Assembly: GCA_018820315.1 (NCBI GenBank)
Contig: JAHJOQ010000009.1
Location: 1 to 41,662 of the forward strand
Length of the DNA stretch: 41,662 nucleotides
From: Candidatus Zixiibacteriota bacterium
Lineage (GTDB): Bacteria; Zixibacteria; MSB-5A5; JAABVY01; JAHJOQ01
Direction of reading: 5' to 3'
Shown piece by piece: positions 17,009-26,878 of this stretch (within the stretch, counting starts at the first letter, position 1; the number at the start of each line of letters is the position of its first letter). The position numbers and the translations under genes were made by a program. Below the pieces are notes generated by a model. The model had not been told where the DNA came from. It did not search any database and saw only the letters and a list, made by a program, of their open reading frames with translations.

Positions 17009-20000
17009 CTATGGTGTGCAGTCTGCGCATGGCTCGGAGCCGGATGCGAAAATGTACTGAACCAAATAAACAACGTCATCGATATCACAACCGCCAGAAC
17101 AATCACAATCGGCGGACTCCTCTGGATCTGGCGCTACTCCGCTCCCGAAAATATACTCGAGGACAAATACGGCGTCATCGATGTCGACGGCTCCGTTGCC
17201 GTCGGCGTCTCCGCAGATGAAGTCGCACGCGTCACCGATTTGGTCACCGTCGCCATCGGTCTGGTCCGGATTCTCGACAAAGATGCAGTTATCGCACGAG
17301 TCTCCGACTGAATCGCCATCAGTATCTTCCTGAGCAGGATTGTTGACTGATGGACAATTGTCTTCTGCGCAGGTGTTGGCCGGATAACCAGGATCACCGA
17401 AACCATCTTCATCAATGTCGGTGCAAACGTCACAGCTATCGCCTTCACCATCTCCGTCAGCATCTTCCTGATCCGGATTGTATACAGACGGACAGTTGTC
17501 GCTGCCGTTAACAATTCCGTCGCCATCTGAATCGGGCGATTCGTCACAGACATATGCTGACAATTCGACGCCATCGATATTCCACCCGCAGTATCTCCAG
17601 CCGCTATCGGTGCTACCCATCGTCCAGCGCAGATACACGGTCGATTGACCGTCTGCGTAGGCAGATATATCAAGTTCCATTTCGACCCAGGATGCATCGG
17701 TTATTGTTCCTGAATTTTCCCAGATGGTAGTCCATGTGGAGCCGTTGGTGCTGATGCGAATGTAGGCATGATCGTAGGTAGGTTGCTCGACACCAAGCCA
17801 GCGGTAGAATTTCAGTGACACATCACCCATTCCGGAGCAGTCAATCGCCGGGCTGGTCAGATGTCTCTCTGGCATGCTGTTTTCATAGTCGCCGTTGAGA
17901 TTGTATCCGAACACATTCGGCAGAACGTAACCACTCGAGGGATCAGGGCCACCGTATTCACCACCGCCACCAGTCGGGACACCGCGCGCCCACTGGCCAC
18001 CCGAGATCGTCCATCCCTTATCAGTCTCGAAATCATCATAAAATATCTGCGCGATCTCTGTGACGGCAATTACCTGATTCGGTGAACTCGGATCGGGATT
18101 GTATATCCTGCCATGTGTCGCCTCTTCTGCGGAGACGTAGAATTCGAGAACGTCCCCGCATGAGATTGCAGGAAGTGTAGCCTGATAGTGGTTCGGCAAG
18201 GATTCTGTCATTGCAACCGTCGTAACTGGACTGCCGTTGATAGAGTAGTGAAGCTGGCCGGTGCTCGGCACAGCAACTCCATCACCGATTCCTTCAACAA
18301 CGACATCAAACGAGGACGGTACGCCGGGGCTGACCAGATCCGGGAGTCCTGAGGGATACGTAAACCCGATACTCGTCACACCGCGGAACCGTATCGTTGG
18401 ATCGCCGAACACATTCAGCTCGTAGTAAACCCACCGCATGTAGTCATCACTGATTCTGTAGAGGTTATCCTCTTTGGAATCCTGGTTAGCTTTGCCGATT
18501 TCCAATTTGCGTTCTGACACATTGAAGATGGCATCCCAGAACTCGCGGTTATACCTCTGAGAAGCGCCATCGGTCGAGTTGAACTGGCCGAATCCATATC
18601 GTGCGTTCATGATGACCATGAAAGCACCGTGATCGGTCTTGATATTTGCTGTTTCCGCCCAGCACTCCGTATCGTCAAAATGACCCGCGAGGCAGGTCTG
18701 TGAGTATACGAGACAGTGATCGTTATTCGTGAGTAGGTTCATGATATCAGGATTGTAGAACTTCATAGCATAATCGGGACTGCCGTGACCGAGATGGTTT
18801 ACTACGTGCAAACCGCCGTTTATGCGACCGGCCAGTTCCGTCTGCGACCAGATGTAGTTCTTCTCGTACAGGCTGTCGATATTGTAGATGTTTGAGGGTA
18901 TGCCGACTGTCGTATATCCGTGCATACTCGAACCGTCGACCAGTTCATTCATATACTGATTGGCATACTCGGCGTCGCCTCCGAATCCGAGATATTCACC
19001 AACAAGCAGGAACTCCTGCAGATACGGATCAGCTGTAGTCAGGTAGCCGAGCGTCTTGCTGACGAAGCGGTCAGCTTCTGTGGTGTTGCCAACCGAGGCA
19101 CGTCCAATATAGACTTCCGCCACAAGGTCTACATCACCACCACCGGGACCGTCTGTCGGCTCACCCCAGTATGAATCATTATCGTAATTCCATGTTCCGT
19201 TCAGACATACGAAGTAGAGATCGCCCGGCATGGAATAATCGGCCTCACCCGATGGGTAGCTCATGCGGACAAATAGGTTCTTCGCAGGAATCACATCGTC
19301 GTCGCCGCCAATTAGAACATAGTCAATACCGCTGAACTGATATTGACCGGTAATATAGGAACGAACGGCATCCGGATCGTTGCCGCCAACGTCCGTTGTC
19401 GTCTTGATTTCAGTCGACATTCCATGGGCGTCATGATATGCCTTTAGAGGCTCAAATGATGCAACCAACTCAGGTGTTGTGAGAATCAGATAGTCGTATG
19501 CCTTGTCAGCCTTGAGTCCGGTAGCTGCGTAAGATACTGCTGCTTCAGGATTGTCGATCCTGCTGAGTATTTCCGTCTGATCCGATTCGAGACCGCGGAA
19601 GAGAGAATTCGATTTATCTGAATCGATGATGTTCACCACCACAGTCAGGTTCGGATAGTAATAGAGTTCTCCCTTGGAGGGGATGTACTCGACAGGCTGG
19701 AGCATCAGAATCAGCATGTCGTATCCACGGAAATTCTGAACGCCAACTTCATGGTAGCGCGATGCAGGGAATGGGTTGTCGGAGCTATAGATTTCTTCAT
19801 TGGGAACAGGTGCAATCGGATCAATCGGCTCCCCGATCAGTTTCCCCTGCTCTGATACAGGCTCGACCATGAAACCGTCGCCGAGGAAGACCCTCTCTCC
19901 GGCAATGATCTCGATGCTCTTTACCTCTGAGCCGTACGGTAGCAATATGTATGCGCCGCTTGCCGGCAGAGCAGGCTGGCCAATGTTGCCGGAATTGGGC

Positions 20001-20191
20001 GCGTCCGGCATCGCCAGACGATGATAGAAGTCGCCCATAATCCTGACTTCTTCGATTGCCGGGCTGTCGAAGGAATAGTCGATCTTGAGTTGGTCGGATG
20101 CGGAATGAGCGACCGGAGCCAGAATGAAGGCTCCAAGCAGCAATGCGGATGCCACTAGAGAGAAGCGAGTAAAGGGAGCGTGCGCTTTCAT
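17009..20191 (-). CDS. secreted gingipain-family (C25) cysteine peptidase with TSP3 repeats and dockerin pair
   Basis: This is a 1060-residue protein. Signal peptide residues are 1-31 (SLVASALLLGAFILAP). A C25-type propeptide follows at about 35-190, and the caspase-like C25 domain at about 225-600, with VLIGGDDDVIPA, catalytic H469 (NHLGHGSP) and C500 (YSQTCLAGHFDD). After it come module A, a MAM-like module of the [18 protein letters not shown] type, calcium-binding thrombospondin type 3 repeats and the dockerin pair. Classical gingipains end in a type IX secretion signal; none is seen here, and the dockerin occupies that place. The ATG at 20191 has a perfect AGGAGG 8 nt upstream, which excludes the longer reading to 20248. 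A 434-nt spacer with a terminator separates it from the gene before. Confidence 0.93.
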   Translation of the reverse strand: MKAHAPFTRFSLVASALLLGAFILAPVAHSASDQLKIDYSFDSPAIEEVRIMGDFYHRLAMPDAPNSGNIGQPALPASGAYILLPYGSEVKSIEIIAGERVFLGDGFMVEPVSEQGKLIGEPIDPIAPVPNEEIYSSDNPFPASRYHEVGVQNFRGYDMLILMLQPVEYIPSKGELYYYPNLTVVVNIIDSDKSNSLFRGLESDQTEILSRIDNPEAAVSYAATGLKADKAYDYLILTTPELVASFEPLKAYHDAHGMSTEIKTTTDVGGNDPDAVRSYITGQYQFSGIDYVLIGGDDDVIPAKNLFVRMSYPSGEADYSMPGDLYFVCLNGTWNYDNDSYWGEPTDGPGGGDVDLVAEVYIGRASVGNTTEADRFVSKTLGYLTTADPYLQEFLLVGEYLGFGGDAEYANQYMNELVDGSSMHGYTTVGIPSNIYNIDSLYEKNYIWSQTELAGRINGGLHVVNHLGHGSPDYAMKFYNPDIMNLLTNNDHCLVYSQTCLAGHFDDTECWAETANIKTDHGAFMVIMNARYGFGQFNSTDGASQRYNREFWDAIFNVSERKLEIGKANQDSKEDNLYRISDDYMRWVYYELNVFGDPTIRFRGVTSIGFTYPSGLPDLVSPGVPSSFDVVVEGIGDGVAVPSTGQLHYSINGSPVTTVAMTESLPNHYQATLPAISCGDVLEFYVSAEEATHGRIYNPDPSSPNQVIAVTEIAQIFYDDFETDKGWTISGGQWARGVPTGGGGEYGGPDPSSGYVLPNVFGYNLNGDYENSMPERHLTSPAIDCSGMGDVSLKFYRWLGVEQPTYDHAYIRISTNGSTWTTIWENSGTITDASWVEMELDISAYADGQSTVYLRWTMGSTDSGWRYCGWNIDGVELSAYVCDESPDSDGDGIVNGSDNCPSVYNPDQEDADGDGEGDSCDVCTDIDEDGFGDPGYPANTCAEDNCPSVNNPAQEDTDGDSVGDSCDNCIFVENPDQTDGDGDQIGDACDFICGDADGNGAVDIDDAVFVLEYIFGSGVAPDPEESADCDCSGGCDIDDVVYLVQYIFASGSEPCADCTP
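17222..17533 (-). repeat. thrombospondin type 3 repeats inside the C25 peptidase gene
   Basis: About 100 codons encode aspartate-rich calcium-binding repeats of the form D-x-D-x-D-G-x-G-D-x-C-D with [18 protein letters not shown] and DNCPSVNNPAQEDTDGDS. One unit of the longer type ([19 protein letters not shown]) is present. This corresponds to one copy of the 138-bp unit that is amplified in the neighbouring metallopeptidase gene. Confidence 0.85.
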
Positions 20192-20625
20192 GGGTTTTCC
20201 TCCTATGCAACCAAGCCCCATGCATGTGAACAGGTATGTTGTTATCAATTAATCTTCAAAGAGATGCCTCATGCTCTCACGTCAACAAAAAAGAGAGATT
20301 CGTCCGTCTACTAATCGTGTATGGAGATTGCGTACATCTCATCACTGTGTGATCCTTGCGGCTGAGAGAATAGCAGAAGACACCGACCGTCGGCACTCCG
20401 GAGACAGGGAATACTGAGTCAATGTATGTCCATCGCTTCTGCTCAGCATGGAGTAACAAATATAAGTTAACAATTTCGACGTATTAGTCAATGGATAAAT
20501 GGGGAGTAAACTGCATGATTTGAAGTGAACTGCCCGGCACAAAATACCGGGAGCAGAGAATATCTGCTCCCGGTAATCTATCGATTGTGTGCCTCAATGG
20601 GACGCAGTATGTCGATTTCTACTTC
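20192..20625. other. 434-bp intergenic spacer inside the peptidase island
   Basis: This is the only long gap in the island. At its right end it holds a strong terminator for the metallopeptidase gene. The middle (about 20450-20510) is AT-rich and its minus strand reads TTGTTAACTTATATTTG, a possible promoter for the C25-C1A-M28 genes, though I cannot match both boxes at proper spacing. The last 20 bases before 20191 carry the C25 ribosome binding site. The short open frames here have no protein-like features. Confidence 0.6.
20541..20575 (-). terminator. intrinsic terminator of the first FTP-type metallopeptidase gene
   Basis: A perfect 13-bp inverted repeat, TACCGGGAGCAGA (20545-20557) and TCTGCTCCCGGTA (20563-20575), encloses a 5-nt loop. 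On the minus strand it is followed by TTTTG. It begins 50 nt after the stop at 20626, so it should end transcription of that gene and split the island into two units. Confidence 0.75.
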
Positions 20626-23600
20626 CTACGGACATTCGGCACACGGTTCCGGACCGGAGGCGAATATGTAGCTTATGACATAAACAGCATCATCAATGTC
20701 GACAGCACCGCTGCAATCAGCGTCGCCAGCTTCCATCGGATCCGGAGCCGGGCCACCTGAGAAGATGTACGATATCAAAGCCACTGCGTCGTCGATATCG
20801 ACTGAAGCCGACCCGTCACAGTCGCCGCACATCCAATCGCAGGCATCGCCGATCAGGTCTCCATCGGAGTCTGTCTGATCCGTATTCGGAACATCGATGC
20901 AGTTATCGCAGGAATCGCCAACCGTGTCACTATCGGTATCCTCCTGTAAGGCATTGGCAACCGAAATACAGTTATCGCAAGCGTCACCGACTTCGTCGCC
21001 GTCACCATCATCCTGGCTGGCGTTTGCCACGGTCAGGCAGTTGTCGCAGGCGTCGCCGACTTGATCACTGTCTTCATCTTCCTGTCCATTATTTGACACC
21101 CCCGGACAATTGTCGACAACGCAGGTGTTCGCCGGGAATCCGGGATCACCATAACCGTCGCCATCGGAATCCGTGCAATCGTCGCAGACATCGCCTACAC
21201 CGTCTTCATCAGCGTCAGCCTGATCGGGGTTCGGTGTGCCGGGACAGTTGTCGAGTGCGCAGGTGTTAGCAGGATATCCGGCATCACCATAGCCGTCGCC
21301 ATCGAGATCGGTGCAGACATCGCAACTGTCACCTACACCATCAGCGTCCGCATCCTCCTGATCCGGATTGTACTTCGATGGGCAATTGTCGACCGGACAT
21401 GTATTTGCCGAATATCCGGGGTCGCCAAATCCATCACCATCTGTGTCGGTGCATTCGTCGCAAACATCGCCAAGACCATCTCCATCAGCATCCGACTGAG
21501 TCGGATTCGGGACGGACGGGCAGTTGTCAAGTATGCATGTATTATTGGGATATCCCGGATCGCCATAGCCGTCGTCGTCAAGGTCGGTGCAGACATCGCA
21601 GCTATCACCGATTCCGTCGCTGTCTGCATCTTCCTGATCCGGATTCTGGACCAATGGGCAGTTATCCAATGCATCGATAATGCCGTCTTCATCCGTGTCC
21701 GCAGTCGATTCACACTCAAACGCGGAGACTTCGAGATCATCGATATTCCAACCGCAATACTGCCAGGAGCCATCTGATGTGCCCATGGTGAAACGGACAT
21801 AGACAGTAGCCTGGCCGTCAGCGATAGATGATATATCGAACTCTTGGTAAGTCCATGCAGCGTCGCTGACTTCTCCAGAATTCTCCCATATCGTCGTCCA
21901 GGTGCTGCCATTCGTGCTGACACGTACGTAAGCATGGTCATATGAAGGCTGTTCTACTCCGAGCCAGCGCCAGAATTTGAAGCTCACCCCGCTCATGGCG
22001 CTGCAGTCCATTACCGGACTTGTAAGATGCCTCTCCGGCATGCTATTTTCATAGTCGCCGTTCAGATTATAAGCAAAGCATTTGGGGCTGTTGTGGCCTC
22101 CAACAGGATCGGGATTGCCATACTGACCGCCACCGCCTGTCGGGGCACCGCGAGCCCAAAGGCCGCCGGACACCGTCCAGCCCTTATCAGTCTCGAAATC
22201 GTCCTCAAATGCAACCGAAATCTGCGTCGCAGCAAAAGTGACATATGATGCCGCTGGAGCATACTGGGGATCGCTGACAGTGCCGTAACCGGTTGCCTCG
22301 GCGCTCACGTACCAGTTGATAGTCTGCAGGCATTCTACCGCAGGCATCATGAACTCATATTGGTTCGGGGCCAGTTCAGTGATTGTTCCGGCCTGATATG
22401 CTCCTCCATCGATCGAATAGTAGAAAGCACCAGTACCCGGCACCGGATCGGCAGAGATCGATGTAACATTGAACAGTACCGGTGTTTCGACATTCGGAAA
22501 CACGTAGGCAGGCTTACCACTTGGATATACGAACTCGATGAGTGCAAGGTCGGGACAATCCATATTGTGGGCGCTAAATCCCGCGCAGATTTGATTGTAG
22601 TTCGGGGTGCCGTTCCCGAGGTTCGCGTCATCATCGTCGAGCGTCAGGAAGTCGATCGTGATCTGGGGCGTGATTTCCGTGCCGCTGTGCAGCAGGATTG
22701 AGTTGATCGTCAGATTAGCAAGCGTGTCCATGTATGTGGTAGGATATTTCCAAACAAGCGCATTCCGGGTATCCCAGATGCAAGCGGAAAGCAACTGACC
22801 GCAGTCATGAATGCTTCCGCTGCATGGATACTGATAGTCATTGTCGGCGTTCCTGAGCGGCTGCGAACATTGTCCGTCGCCATAGAATCCGTAGCCAAGC
22901 CCGGGATCGTCAGAGTCCAGGATTGAAATACAGTCACTCATGCCCTCACCATACTGTCCCTGACCACTGCCGGCAACTTCGATAAGATGGTGGCCATACT
23001 CATGGTGGATAACACTCTGCCATGCCGTATTCGGATACTGACCGCCGGCGCTGCAGAAATTGATCGAATAGTCCCAACTATCATACCAGGCATTTCCGGG
23101 GCAGTAGCCGTCGGTGCGGTTGACGTACACATCCATCTCAGTATGAGTCGAGACATCAGGATAAGTCGGGTTGAACTTCATTACGCGATCACGAACCACA
23201 TTCGCCTCGACATAGGCATTTACCTGCGCCCTGTAAGACTCCGTATTCATTGAATTGTGCACGAAATCAGCGTGCGCGGGAGGTGTGATCGACATGGTCA
23301 GTTCGGCATCGGCACCGGTATAGTTAAACACTCTAAACCACTGGCCCCAGATCTTCGATGATACATCGTAGGGAGGTGAACCAAAGTTCTCAATAAAGAA
23401 ATGGCCTTTGTGATCGGTATATCCGACCGCGCCACTGACTTCGACTCGGGCGTACTTCATCACCTCGACCAGTTCAGGTTCGCAGTCTTCTTGCGCATCA
23501 CCCTGAGACGCCATGCCCTTGACTGTGCCGGTTACCGTCTCGAAGATGATACCGTTCTCTTCAAAGAGAATCTTCCCGGTAGCGGCATCAGCCACAAATA

Positions 23601-24270
23601 GCCATCGTTCCGGAAAATCGCTGAGTCCCCAGAATTGGATGGCGCGAGTCGGCTCATAATCGAAACTGTCGTGCCCGGCGAAGATCACCTCTGTCGGTTC
23701 GGTAAATTCGGTAAGGCTCGGGTGATCGATGAGGGCTTCACTCTTAGCCAGATCAAACTGATATGCACCTTTGTTGGCGGCGGTGAAATCGCCCAAATTC
23801 CTGATTGCTGACGATGCCAGCACGAGAGGGTAGTCAGCCCCGTTGCGAACCAGCAGCCTGAGATCAGACCTGAACACAGGCAGACCATCTCGATACTGTT
23901 TGTAATACACGAGAGTGAATTTGTAGTCACCAGTCAGTTCGTTATACATCACTCCGGTGGAATGATTGTCGTCCTTGAGCAGGCTTCCCGGAACAAGTTC
24001 CTCAGGCAGCGCACCGAGAACTGCGGAATGCTGTAGCCTAAATGATTCGGCAGTGGCTTCAGGGCTACTGCCGCTTCCAAATGAACGTCCATAGATGCGC
24101 GTAACACGATCATCGGTTTTATAGACCTTCAAATTCGGGTACTGCGCACTGAGAAGGCTAAACGCCTGTGTGCTTTCAGCAACAGACTTCTTGGCATAAC
24201 CGTCAGTGGCAATGCCGAGAGCGAGTGTTGTGAGAAATGCGAGAAATACCACGATAGTGTAGCGTTTCAC
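20626..24270 (-). CDS. secreted FTP-type zinc metallopeptidase (M36/M4-like) with TSP3 array and dockerin pair (copy 1)
   Basis: This is the largest protein of the island, 1214 residues from a GTG start with GGAGGG upstream. Signal peptide residues are 1-26. An FTP/PepSY-type propeptide spans about 40-240 ([33 protein letters not shown]). A small carboxypeptidase-regulatory-like insert lies around 245-295. The gluzincin catalytic domain has H423-E424-Y-G-H427 and third ligand E442 in GEGMSD. Downstream are module A (about 580-690), a MAM-like module of the [18 protein letters not shown] type (about 690-850), a long thrombospondin type 3 array (about 857-1147) and the dockerin pair (1148-1214). 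Membership in M36 rather than another thermolysin-like family is inferred from the propeptide and zinc motif. The array makes it strongly acidic and cysteine-rich, so calcium-dependent folding outside the cytoplasm is expected. Confidence 0.92.
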   Translation of the reverse strand: MKRYTIVVFLAFLTTLALGIATDGYAKKSVAESTQAFSLLSAQYPNLKVYKTDDRVTRIYGRSFGSGSSPEATAESFRLQHSAVLGALPEELVPGSLLKDDNHSTGVMYNELTGDYKFTLVYYKQYRDGLPVFRSDLRLLVRNGADYPLVLASSAIRNLGDFTAANKGAYQFDLAKSEALIDHPSLTEFTEPTEVIFAGHDSFDYEPTRAIQFWGLSDFPERWLFVADAATGKILFEENGIIFETVTGTVKGMASQGDAQEDCEPELVEVMKYARVEVSGAVGYTDHKGHFFIENFGSPPYDVSSKIWGQWFRVFNYTGADAELTMSITPPAHADFVHNSMNTESYRAQVNAYVEANVVRDRVMKFNPTYPDVSTHTEMDVYVNRTDGYCPGNAWYDSWDYSINFCSAGGQYPNTAWQSVIHHEYGHHLIEVAGSGQGQYGEGMSDCISILDSDDPGLGYGFYGDGQCSQPLRNADNDYQYPCSGSIHDCGQLLSACIWDTRNALVWKYPTTYMDTLANLTINSILLHSGTEITPQITIDFLTLDDDDANLGNGTPNYNQICAGFSAHNMDCPDLALIEFVYPSGKPAYVFPNVETPVLFNVTSISADPVPGTGAFYYSIDGGAYQAGTITELAPNQYEFMMPAVECLQTINWYVSAEATGYGTVSDPQYAPAASYVTFAATQISVAFEDDFETDKGWTVSGGLWARGAPTGGGGQYGNPDPVGGHNSPKCFAYNLNGDYENSMPERHLTSPVMDCSAMSGVSFKFWRWLGVEQPSYDHAYVRVSTNGSTWTTIWENSGEVSDAAWTYQEFDISSIADGQATVYVRFTMGTSDGSWQYCGWNIDDLEVSAFECESTADTDEDGIIDALDNCPLVQNPDQEDADSDGIGDSCDVCTDLDDDGYGDPGYPNNTCILDNCPSVPNPTQSDADGDGLGDVCDECTDTDGDGFGDPGYSANTCPVDNCPSKYNPDQEDADADGVGDSCDVCTDLDGDGYGDAGYPANTCALDNCPGTPNPDQADADEDGVGDVCDDCTDSDGDGYGDPGFPANTCVVDNCPGVSNNGQEDEDSDQVGDACDNCLTVANASQDDGDGDEVGDACDNCISVANALQEDTDSDTVGDSCDNCIDVPNTDQTDSDGDLIGDACDWMCGDCDGSASVDIDDAVALISYIFSGGPAPDPMEAGDADCSGAVDIDDAVYVISYIFASGPEPCAECP
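20836..21704 (-). repeat. tandem thrombospondin type 3 array, including four 138-bp units
   Basis: The array encodes about 290 residues of aspartate-rich calcium-binding repeats. Equivalent sites (aggtgtt or atgtatt, in the codons for the NTC motif) fall at 21123, 21261, 21399 and 21537, an exact period of 138 bp or 46 codons. Each unit is a long-plus-short repeat pair reading [19 protein letters not shown] then DNCPxxxNPxQ. Toward the 3' end it changes to a plain 23-residue (69-bp) repeat, DNCxxVxNxxQxDxDxDxxGD, in three copies. Confidence 0.9.
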
Positions 24271-24443
24271 AATGATCTCCCTCCAGTTTGAAGCGTGATG
24301 GTTGAAATATCTATCCCAACTCTGGCAGGTGACTTCACCGGCCCTCCGTGATTCTTTGAGATCCGTTCTCCTTTCTCAGACTATGTTGCGTCAATTCATA
24401 ATGTCGATCCAAGTCGTCGCATTCCATCTTTGAAAAAGAATGC

Positions 24444-26783
24444 TCAGCAATCAGCGCACGGCACCGGTCCTGAGGCAAAGATATAAGTTATCAAATACAC
24501 CGCATCATCGATGTCGATGGCGCCCGTACAATCAGCATCACCCGCCTCGATCGGATCGGGGGCCGGTCCGCCGGCAAATATATAGGCTATCAAGAAAACG
24601 GCATCATCGATATCGACTTCGCCGGAACTGTCGGCATCGCCGCATACCCACTGCTGAGAGCTACATTCGAACGACAAGACGGAGAAGCCATCCAGCCCGG
24701 CTTCAACAATACTCTGCGGATCATCATCATTGGCCGTGAATCTAATCTTCATAGTCGAAGTCAAATCGACACCTGCCGCAATCAGCTCCGCCTCAGTGAT
24801 TTCGTGATGGCGCCAGGTCAGGCCTCCATCTGTATCATGATTCGCGATTTCCGTCCAGGTTCCGATACCGCCCTCGCTATTGATCTCCACAAGCAGTTTA
24901 TCGATTCCGCCTGCCACATTGGTCAGGAATAGGAAGTACTCATAGCTGATCAGTCCACCGTTGGACATATCAAACGTCGGTGATGTAAGCCTGACAGCGC
25001 CACCATCGACATCGGTATTTCCGGTTTGGTTCTGCGTGAGAAAACATCGCCCGCTGCCATCACCGTCGGTCACCGGATCATAATCCCAACCCGGATCGTT
25101 GACTGGTATCCCTCGCTGCCAATCGCCGCTGGTCGCCCCAAGATTCGAAGCAATCCATCCCTGATCAGTCTCGAAATTGTCGTCAATCGAAGCTATTACA
25201 CTCGTGGCAATCCACGGAACATTCGGATCCGAGGGGGGAGGATCGTAGTACATACCGGAGTAAACGTCCTCTGCGCTGACATAGTATCCAATCTGCTCGT
25301 CACACGTGACTGCAGGCAGTTCCGCCTGGTACAGGTTCTCGAAAATCTGTGTCAGTGCGACGCTCGTGACCGGCGCGCCGTCGATTGAGTAATTCAACAT
25401 CGCGGTTCCCGGTACAAGTTCTGCGCCGTTGACAGGATTGAGCTGTAAATCGAAGGGGGTTGTGACATCAGGCTCCAGATAGAATGGCACTCCAGCCGGA
25501 TATGCGAATTCGATCCGGGGAGCCGTTACATCCTGCATGACGGCGTAGACCGTTGCCAGAGACGCCTTAACGAGCTTCGTCATGTAGTCAAAGTCCATAT
25601 ACGACGTGCTGTCCCGATAGGAGTGATACACAGTCGAGAAAATGTACTCATGCACGAACGTAACAGTGTATCCATTCTGGGCGAACGGGTAGTGGTCAGA
25701 ACCGCCGGAACTTCCAGCCAAGACACCGCTTATGCCAACCAGCGAATCTGCCAGTTCCTGCCACAAGATCGAATAGCTGTTGTCGGAACCATAGAATAGA
25801 TTCGCCTGTGTTGTGTTCTCGTAATGCGCAATCATATCCATATTGAGCATGTAGTCTATCGTGTCGCCGTTTGCAGCGGCGTTATCGGCATAATGGTAGG
25901 CCCCGAGCAAGCCCTGTTCTTCACCACTGAAGGTTATGAAGATAAACGTCATAGTAGGTTCAGAACCAGCCAGCACCCTCGCGATTTCGAGCGTCCCGGC
26001 TGTCCCCGAGCCGTTATCATCGGCGGCAGGAGAGCTCGACACCCCATCCCGGTGCCCACCAACCACGATATACCGATTGGGTCGCAGTGTGCCTACTTTG
26101 ACAGCAATAGTGTTCTTGACAATAGTCGGACTGCCCGATATGCTGGTCGTGAACGAATCTGTATAGACAGAATCATAACCAAAGGACATGAACTTCTCTT
26201 TGGTCCATTCAGCAGCCGCGTAGCAGGAATCACTTCCGCTCAATCTTCTGTAATATGCCTGAAGCCTTTCAGTATAGGAAATCAGTGAGTCCTCTGAGAC
26301 CAGGCCAATCAGCGAATCAAGATCCACACCGGCAGCGAGCAGAGCTTTGTCGAACCTCCGAGGCTCATTGTATTCTATTATCATGGGACGAATCGAAACC
26401 GGTGCCAGATCAATTTGGGTTTTCGACTGAGACAGCTCTGTGAATTTTGCTCGAAATATCCTGAGATTATCCTCTTCATATACGAGCGGATACATGCCGA
26501 CATTCCCGAGGTCGAGGCGCGTATCTACGGCAAGCTCATCTTTGGTAATGTCCCGTTCGATAAGCTCAAACTGAGTCCCAGTTTCATCGAGGTCCCGTAT
26601 TTTGTCCGATTCAACGAGTACAAGATAGCCGTTGGAGAGCCGCACCACAGGCTCAATGTCCAGGGCGGCAAGTCGCTCAGCGACGGCATGACTTGGGACG
26701 AGTACTCTGTAAAGGTCTGTTCCTAGGGCGTTGGCCGTTCCCAGAAGCAGAATCAGTGCAACCAGACTGAATCTTTTTGACAT
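24444..26783 (-). CDS. secreted M28-family aminopeptidase-like protein with C-terminal dockerin pair (copy 2)
   Basis: This is a paralogue of the M28 gene at the other end of the island, alignable from signal peptide to dockerin. It is 779 residues from the ATG at 26783, chosen because GAGGAG lies 7 nt upstream; two earlier starts are crowded by that site. Signal peptide: SLVALILLLGTANALG. The M28 zinc ligands are complete: H244 in VGGHRDG, D255 in AADDNGSG, E288/E289 in SGEEQG, D316 in NMDMIAH and H387 in VYHSYRD. The tail carries module A, a MAM-like module that has diverged more than the others, and the dockerin pair ending PCADC. It is 95 nt downstream of the second FTP-type gene and 173 nt upstream of the first. 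Confidence 0.93.
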   Translation of the reverse strand: MSKRFSLVALILLLGTANALGTDLYRVLVPSHAVAERLAALDIEPVVRLSNGYLVLVESDKIRDLDETGTQFELIERDITKDELAVDTRLDLGNVGMYPLVYEEDNLRIFRAKFTELSQSKTQIDLAPVSIRPMIIEYNEPRRFDKALLAAGVDLDSLIGLVSEDSLISYTERLQAYYRRLSGSDSCYAAAEWTKEKFMSFGYDSVYTDSFTTSISGSPTIVKNTIAVKVGTLRPNRYIVVGGHRDGVSSSPAADDNGSGTAGTLEIARVLAGSEPTMTFIFITFSGEEQGLLGAYHYADNAAANGDTIDYMLNMDMIAHYENTTQANLFYGSDNSYSILWQELADSLVGISGVLAGSSGGSDHYPFAQNGYTVTFVHEYIFSTVYHSYRDSTSYMDFDYMTKLVKASLATVYAVMQDVTAPRIEFAYPAGVPFYLEPDVTTPFDLQLNPVNGAELVPGTAMLNYSIDGAPVTSVALTQIFENLYQAELPAVTCDEQIGYYVSAEDVYSGMYYDPPPSDPNVPWIATSVIASIDDNFETDQGWIASNLGATSGDWQRGIPVNDPGWDYDPVTDGDGSGRCFLTQNQTGNTDVDGGAVRLTSPTFDMSNGGLISYEYFLFLTNVAGGIDKLLVEINSEGGIGTWTEIANHDTDGGLTWRHHEITEAELIAAGVDLTSTMKIRFTANDDDPQSIVEAGLDGFSVLSFECSSQQWVCGDADSSGEVDIDDAVFLIAYIFAGGPAPDPIEAGDADCTGAIDIDDAVYLITYIFASGPVPCADC

Positions 26784-26878
26784 ATCCATTCTCCTCACAT
26801 GTTGTCAATCCAACAATCACGCCGGATCGCGATGCTCAGTCCTGCAACATCTCCCGTCGCAGGACTACCAGCCACAGC

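Noticed and set aside
20836-21704. CRISPR-like regular repeats
   Set aside because: The 138-bp periodicity is in frame, encodes aspartate/cysteine-rich calcium repeats and has no spacer-repeat alternation.
26838-26866. Hairpin AGTCCTGC/GCAGGACT between two island genes as a terminator
   Set aside because: It has an 8-bp stem with a 13-nt loop but no T-run on the minus strand, so it is not a convincing intrinsic terminator. It could still be an mRNA processing or stabilising structure.
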